NCBI GenBank assembly: GCA_964565415.1
Contig: CAZMEX010000002.1
Location: 43,067 to 107,066, forward strand
From: JAIOSM01 sp964565415
GTDB taxonomy: Bacteria > Desulfobacterota > Desulfobacteria > Desulfobacterales > Desulfobacteraceae
DNA: 64,000 nt
Reading direction: 5' to 3'
The translations under genes and the position numbers were made by a program. Position 1 is the stretch's first letter, and each line of letters opens with the position of its first letter. Below the pieces are notes generated by a model. The model ran no database searches, had not been told where the DNA came from, and saw nothing but the letters and a program-made list of their open reading frames with translations. Positions 61,360-64,000 of this stretch are shown in pieces.

Positions 61360-62572
61360 TTTCCATTCCTTTATATTTTGATAACAATAACATCCACAAA
61401 AAATAGATAACTGAAAAAGTAACTCCTGAAATAACAATACCTTTAATACCATACCAATAGGCACCAGCAAAATTAAATATCACGCCAATGAGTGCTGTGA
61501 CAATTTTAGCAGTCATTATTTCACGAATTTTCATTTGACTTTGTAAATTTAAAGATAGAGCTTGCCCCGCTGCAAATATGCCTCCGGAAAGAAGCATCCA
61601 GGGCAATAAAAAGGATACTGATAAATAATTAATACCAACTAAAAATGTAAAGATCTGATTATGGAAGAAAAATGCAGTCAAAAAAGTAAAGATTGTAAAA
61701 ATCATAGTAAGAATTGTAGTATACCAACTCATCTTTGTTACATTGGCAACCCTCTGTCTGTCAGTTGCATCACCGGCACGCTGATAAAAAATTGGGGTCA
61801 AAAACTGCATTGCTATTCCGGTGGCCATTGACATGGGATAATAACCCAACTGAAAAAGTACTGAATATAATCCAACTTCATGGGTTGTGGAAAAAACTTC
61901 CAATGCCCATCGATCTGATACCAGCTGCAGCCAGGTAAACACACCAAATATGGAAATTGGCCAGGAAAATTCCCAGATTTTTTTTTGCCACTGTTGTATC
62001 AATTCAATTTTTAAAACATTCTTGAAAATGATTTTAAAAAAGAATATACTCTGGGATCCAATCACCAAAACAGCAGATATGGCATATCCAATCATGGCAA
62101 CCCAGCTGTTTTTTCCCCATGCCAGCAATAACCCAGCAGCAAAAAAAAAGCGAAGCCAGGTTCCAATACCCTGGTGAAGAGCAACAACTGACCGCTGCCG
62201 TGCTGCATTCTGAATCCCATCAAGGATTGCATTAAACCCTGTAAAAACTGAAAATCCAAGGGCTGCAATCCCCAGCACAAGCCACTTTGACAACCCTGCT
62301 GCCATCAAACCTGTAACGATAATTAACAACAGCAGCAGAATGATTCCCGTGGCAAAAACAACTAATCGACGTACACCATACAAATACCCACCAAGTTGTC
62401 CCTTTTCACAGGCAGGAGCATAAAATCGGGTCACACCATTACTTAAGGGTCCAAATATAGTTTGATTAACTAAAGTAGCTGCAGTCATACCCAAAGCCAA
62501 CTCACCATAGGATACAGGGGTCAGCAATTGGGTAAGCAGTTTCACTCCAAATATTGAACCTAGCACAACCAT
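61352..62572 (-). CDS. wzx: O-antigen flippase Wzx-like (polysaccharide biosynthesis protein)
   Basis: This hydrophobic protein of at least 406 residues has about 12 membrane segments and the MATE/MOP-type pattern of Wzx flippases, which move the lipid-linked O-unit to the periplasm. The given start is the first ATG. The same frame is open upstream to a stop at about 62675 and would encode FLKGSGIFYSERFRRLSKEG and FWIIAGQA, residues that look like the true N-terminus of this family. No ATG, GTG or TTG occurs in that extension. An ATT start near 62669 or a sequence change in the start codon may explain this. Confidence 0.8.
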   Translation of the reverse strand: MVVLGSIFGVKLLTQLLTPVSYGELALGMTAATLVNQTIFGPLSNGVTRFYAPACEKGQLGGYLYGVRRLVVFATGIILLLLLIIVTGLMAAGLSKWLVLGIAALGFSVFTGFNAILDGIQNAARQRSVVALHQGIGTWLRFFFAAGLLLAWGKNSWVAMIGYAISAVLVIGSQSIFFFKIIFKNVLKIELIQQWQKKIWEFSWPISIFGVFTWLQLVSDRWALEVFSTTHEVGLYSVLFQLGYYPMSMATGIAMQFLTPIFYQRAGDATDRQRVANVTKMSWYTTILTMIFTIFTFLTAFFFHNQIFTFLVGINYLSVSFLLPWMLLSGGIFAAGQALSLNLQSQMKIREIMTAKIVTALIGVIFNFAGAYWYGIKGIVISGVTFSVIYFLWMLLLSKYKGMEIV

Positions 62573-62688
62573 TGCCTGACCTGCAATAATCCAAAAGCCC
62601 TCTTTGGAAAGACGACGAAAACGTTCAGAATAAAAAATACCAGAACCTTTTAAAAAATTAGTAATTTGGAATCAAAATATGTATCTTT

Positions 62689-63465
62689 TCAATAAAAAAC
62701 ATAACCCCATTTATTAAAGTAGTGGATCGCACTTTTAATAAATACAATAAACCACTTAAACTCCTTATATGCTGATCTTTCCCACCTGTGAATAATCTCA
62801 GCATCAGGGCAGCTCACCGTTCTTGCATATTTCTGGACTTTTCTGCACAAATCAACATCTTCAAAATATAAGAAGTAACTCTCATCAAAACCTTTTACAG
62901 TATTAATGACTGAGGTCCTGCAAAACATAAAACAGCCGGAAATAAATGGAATATCAATTGAACTTTTATATCCTGTTGCCCTCATTTCATAGTAATCTAA
63001 ACGTTTTTTAAAAATACTCCTTGAAGGGTTAGGTACAAAACGGCGCAGTAAAAGGTCAAGCACTGAAGGATATTGTTTATTAAGATATTGCAGGGTTCCG
63101 TCCTTATATAATACATTGGCACCACAGATACCAACATCACTGTTATTGTCCATAAATCCAACAAGAGTTGATAAACAATCAGGCAAAATAACCATGTCAG
63201 AATTCATAAACACAATATATTTTCCCCGGGCTATCTTAAGGTTTTTATTATGATTGGTTCCATATCCATATCTTTTACTGTTTTTTGTAAGGATAACTTC
63301 CGGATAATTCTCCTCTATAAATTTTGCAGAGCCATCATCAGACTTATTATCCACCAGAAGGATTTCAGCATTAATATCCTTTAATCCTTTTTTCAAAGAC
63401 GGCATCAACAGCTCAAGATCTTTCCGGCTGTTATGGGACACAATTGATATGGACAAGTCTGGCAA
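62689..63465 (-). CDS. GT2 family glycosyltransferase
   Basis: This 258-residue GT-A enzyme has LSISIVSHNSRKDLELLMPSL, ILLVDNKSDDGSAKFIEEN, GKYIVFMNSDMVILPDCL with the DxD-like metal site and FLYFEDVDLCRKVQKY near residue 215, as in rhamnosyltransferase-like GT2 enzymes. The C-terminal part is short and aromatic. It is the most upstream gene recognised in the O-antigen cluster on this strand, so a promoter could lie in 63466-64000, although none was identified. The sugar moved is unknown. Confidence 0.85.
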   Translation of the reverse strand: MPDLSISIVSHNSRKDLELLMPSLKKGLKDINAEILLVDNKSDDGSAKFIEENYPEVILTKNSKRYGYGTNHNKNLKIARGKYIVFMNSDMVILPDCLSTLVGFMDNNSDVGICGANVLYKDGTLQYLNKQYPSVLDLLLRRFVPNPSRSIFKKRLDYYEMRATGYKSSIDIPFISGCFMFCRTSVINTVKGFDESYFLYFEDVDLCRKVQKYARTVSCPDAEIIHRWERSAYKEFKWFIVFIKSAIHYFNKWGYVFY

Positions 63466-63476
63466 TGTAACTTTCC

Positions 63477-63541
63477 TTTTTAATTAAAGTTCTGAATCTG
63501 TTAATACTCCAGACCCTGTATAAAATCAACCATTTTAACCC
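63477..63541. repeat. Diverged direct repeat, copy 1
   Basis: This roughly 65-bp segment shares TTCTGA, CTGTT, ATAAAATCAAC and a closing ACCC in the same order and spacing with copy 2 at 63738-63802. It lies just upstream of the GT2 gene. The copies are about 260 bp apart. It may be a degenerate interspersed element or the relic of a local duplication. Confidence 0.5.
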
Positions 63542-63737
63542 ATATCTGGATATTTGCTTTAAAATTTGATTTCAGGTGTGACTTTAATGCCAGGCTCGTT
63601 TTGCTGCCACAGTGCGCATTCTTGTCCTGGTTGTGTGATTGCAAGTGTCTACAAGATATTTTAGACTTAGCAATTCTTGTTACAAATATTTCCTGTTCCT
63701 CTGGATATGGACAAATTTACCAAATTAACTCTTTCCC

Positions 63738-63802
63738 CTTTAATTATTGTTCTGAGCCTGTTTACTACTTCATATCAGCCATAAAATCAACTATTGTTAC
63801 CC
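63738..63802. repeat. Diverged direct repeat, copy 2
   Basis: Partner of the segment at 63477-63541; both share TTTAATTA-like, GTTCTGA, CCTGTT, and ATAAAATCAACTATT-like blocks in order. Orientation is the same. The sequence between the copies holds no recognised gene. Confidence 0.5.
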
Positions 63803-64000
63803 TTTAGCCCTACAACGTTACTTATGTAACCCGGTCTCCATAATTTTGGGTTTCCTATGCGAATGATATGAAGCATGATGATTCCTGTTTTGAATCCAAA
63901 TAACTTGATCAATAAAAACAACCTGCGAATCATTTGTTCTTGTTGGTAAAAGAGCTTTTAACAAGAATCTAAGCAGAGATGGTGTAATGGAAAGCGCTTT

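Larger units (their letters stand above)
63466..64000. other. Gene-poor region upstream of the O-antigen genes
   Basis: No convincing complete gene was found here. A diverged direct repeat (63477-63541 and 63738-63802) is listed separately. On the minus strand two frames are open: one of 59 codons that ends near 63508, ending with DFIQGLEY, and one that enters at the window edge and stays open for about 71 codons to a stop at 63787-63789. Neither matches a family I know. The left part must carry any promoter for the glycosyltransferase gene, but no JUMPstart or ops-like element was seen. Confidence 0.5.

Noticed and set aside
61360..61470. FkbM gene starting at the ATG at 61470
   Set aside because: The extra residues overlap wzx by over 110 nt in another frame and do not look like an FkbM N-terminus; a TTG with a good ribosome binding site lies at 61359.
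63601..63807. 68-codon plus-strand frame in the right intergenic region
   Set aside because: It has odd Cys-rich composition, no ribosome binding site, and runs across repeat copy 2; it resembles no known protein.
63966..64000. tRNA-like start at the right edge
   Set aside because: A short GGTGTAATGG run recalls some tRNA 5' arms, but no acceptor or anticodon arm can be folded in the available sequence.

Overview
The window looks like chromosomal DNA of a Gram-negative, AT-rich deltaproteobacterium of the sulfate-reducing type (Desulfobacterota, perhaps Desulfobacteraceae). The pointers are lipid A L-Ara4N genes, a Wzx-type O-antigen locus, flagellar stator genes, alpha2beta2 glycyl-tRNA synthetase, a TauE/SafE-type exporter and a strong selenoprotein candidate. 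The assignment is inference; no rRNA or other phylogenetic marker was seen. No tRNA, rRNA, insertion sequence, prophage or CRISPR array was recognised.

Layout. (1) 1-6354, minus strand: SurA-like lipoprotein, SurA-like PPIase, mgtE, recO, a GHMP kinase, glyQ and the start of glyS. (2) 6624-17350: an ArnT-like transferase on the plus strand, then on the minus strand arnB-arnC-arnA-arnD-arnT, a 37-codon relic that resembles the start of the ArnE flippase, and an OmpR-type two-component pair. Together these look like an L-Ara4N lipid A modification operon carrying its own regulator. (3) 17393-25443: an operon of a TauE/SafE permease, an Alph_Pro_TM protein, a PEP-synthase-like enzyme without the usual PEP/pyruvate barrel, and a lone receiver. 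It is preceded by a textbook sigma-54 promoter with an IHF site and upstream palindromes, and faces a convergent NtrC-type activator and histidine kinase. This is a good candidate for an undescribed regulated system. (4) 25810-29685: a YejA-like peptide-binding protein with two ABC ATPases but no permeases. (5) 29834-33161, plus strand: motA, motB, a PilZ protein, dinB and acylphosphatase, mostly translationally coupled.

(6) 33162-36654, minus strand: a small membrane protein, UbiD, a LUD-domain protein and a DUF166 protein whose frame is broken by one UGA. A perfect stem with a GGUC loop follows that UGA at the spacing of the E. coli fdhF SECIS, so it is read here as a 209-residue selenoprotein. 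(7) 36807-40081: murJ, arginase and a histidine phosphatase, the last behind three 10-bp direct repeats that abut a sigma-70 promoter. (8) 40088-46862: recC and recB without recD, transcribed out of the polysaccharide cluster and overlapping its last gene. (9) 46837-63465, minus strand: an O-antigen locus with a Wzx flippase, four glycosyltransferases plus a fucosyltransferase, three methyltransferase-like genes, the UDP-L-FucNAc pathway (FnlA, FnlC, FnlB) with WbuB, and a WbpM/reductase/WecA-type set that probably makes and loads the first sugar. No Wzy polymerase was recognised. (10) 63466-64000 has no convincing gene but holds a diverged direct repeat.
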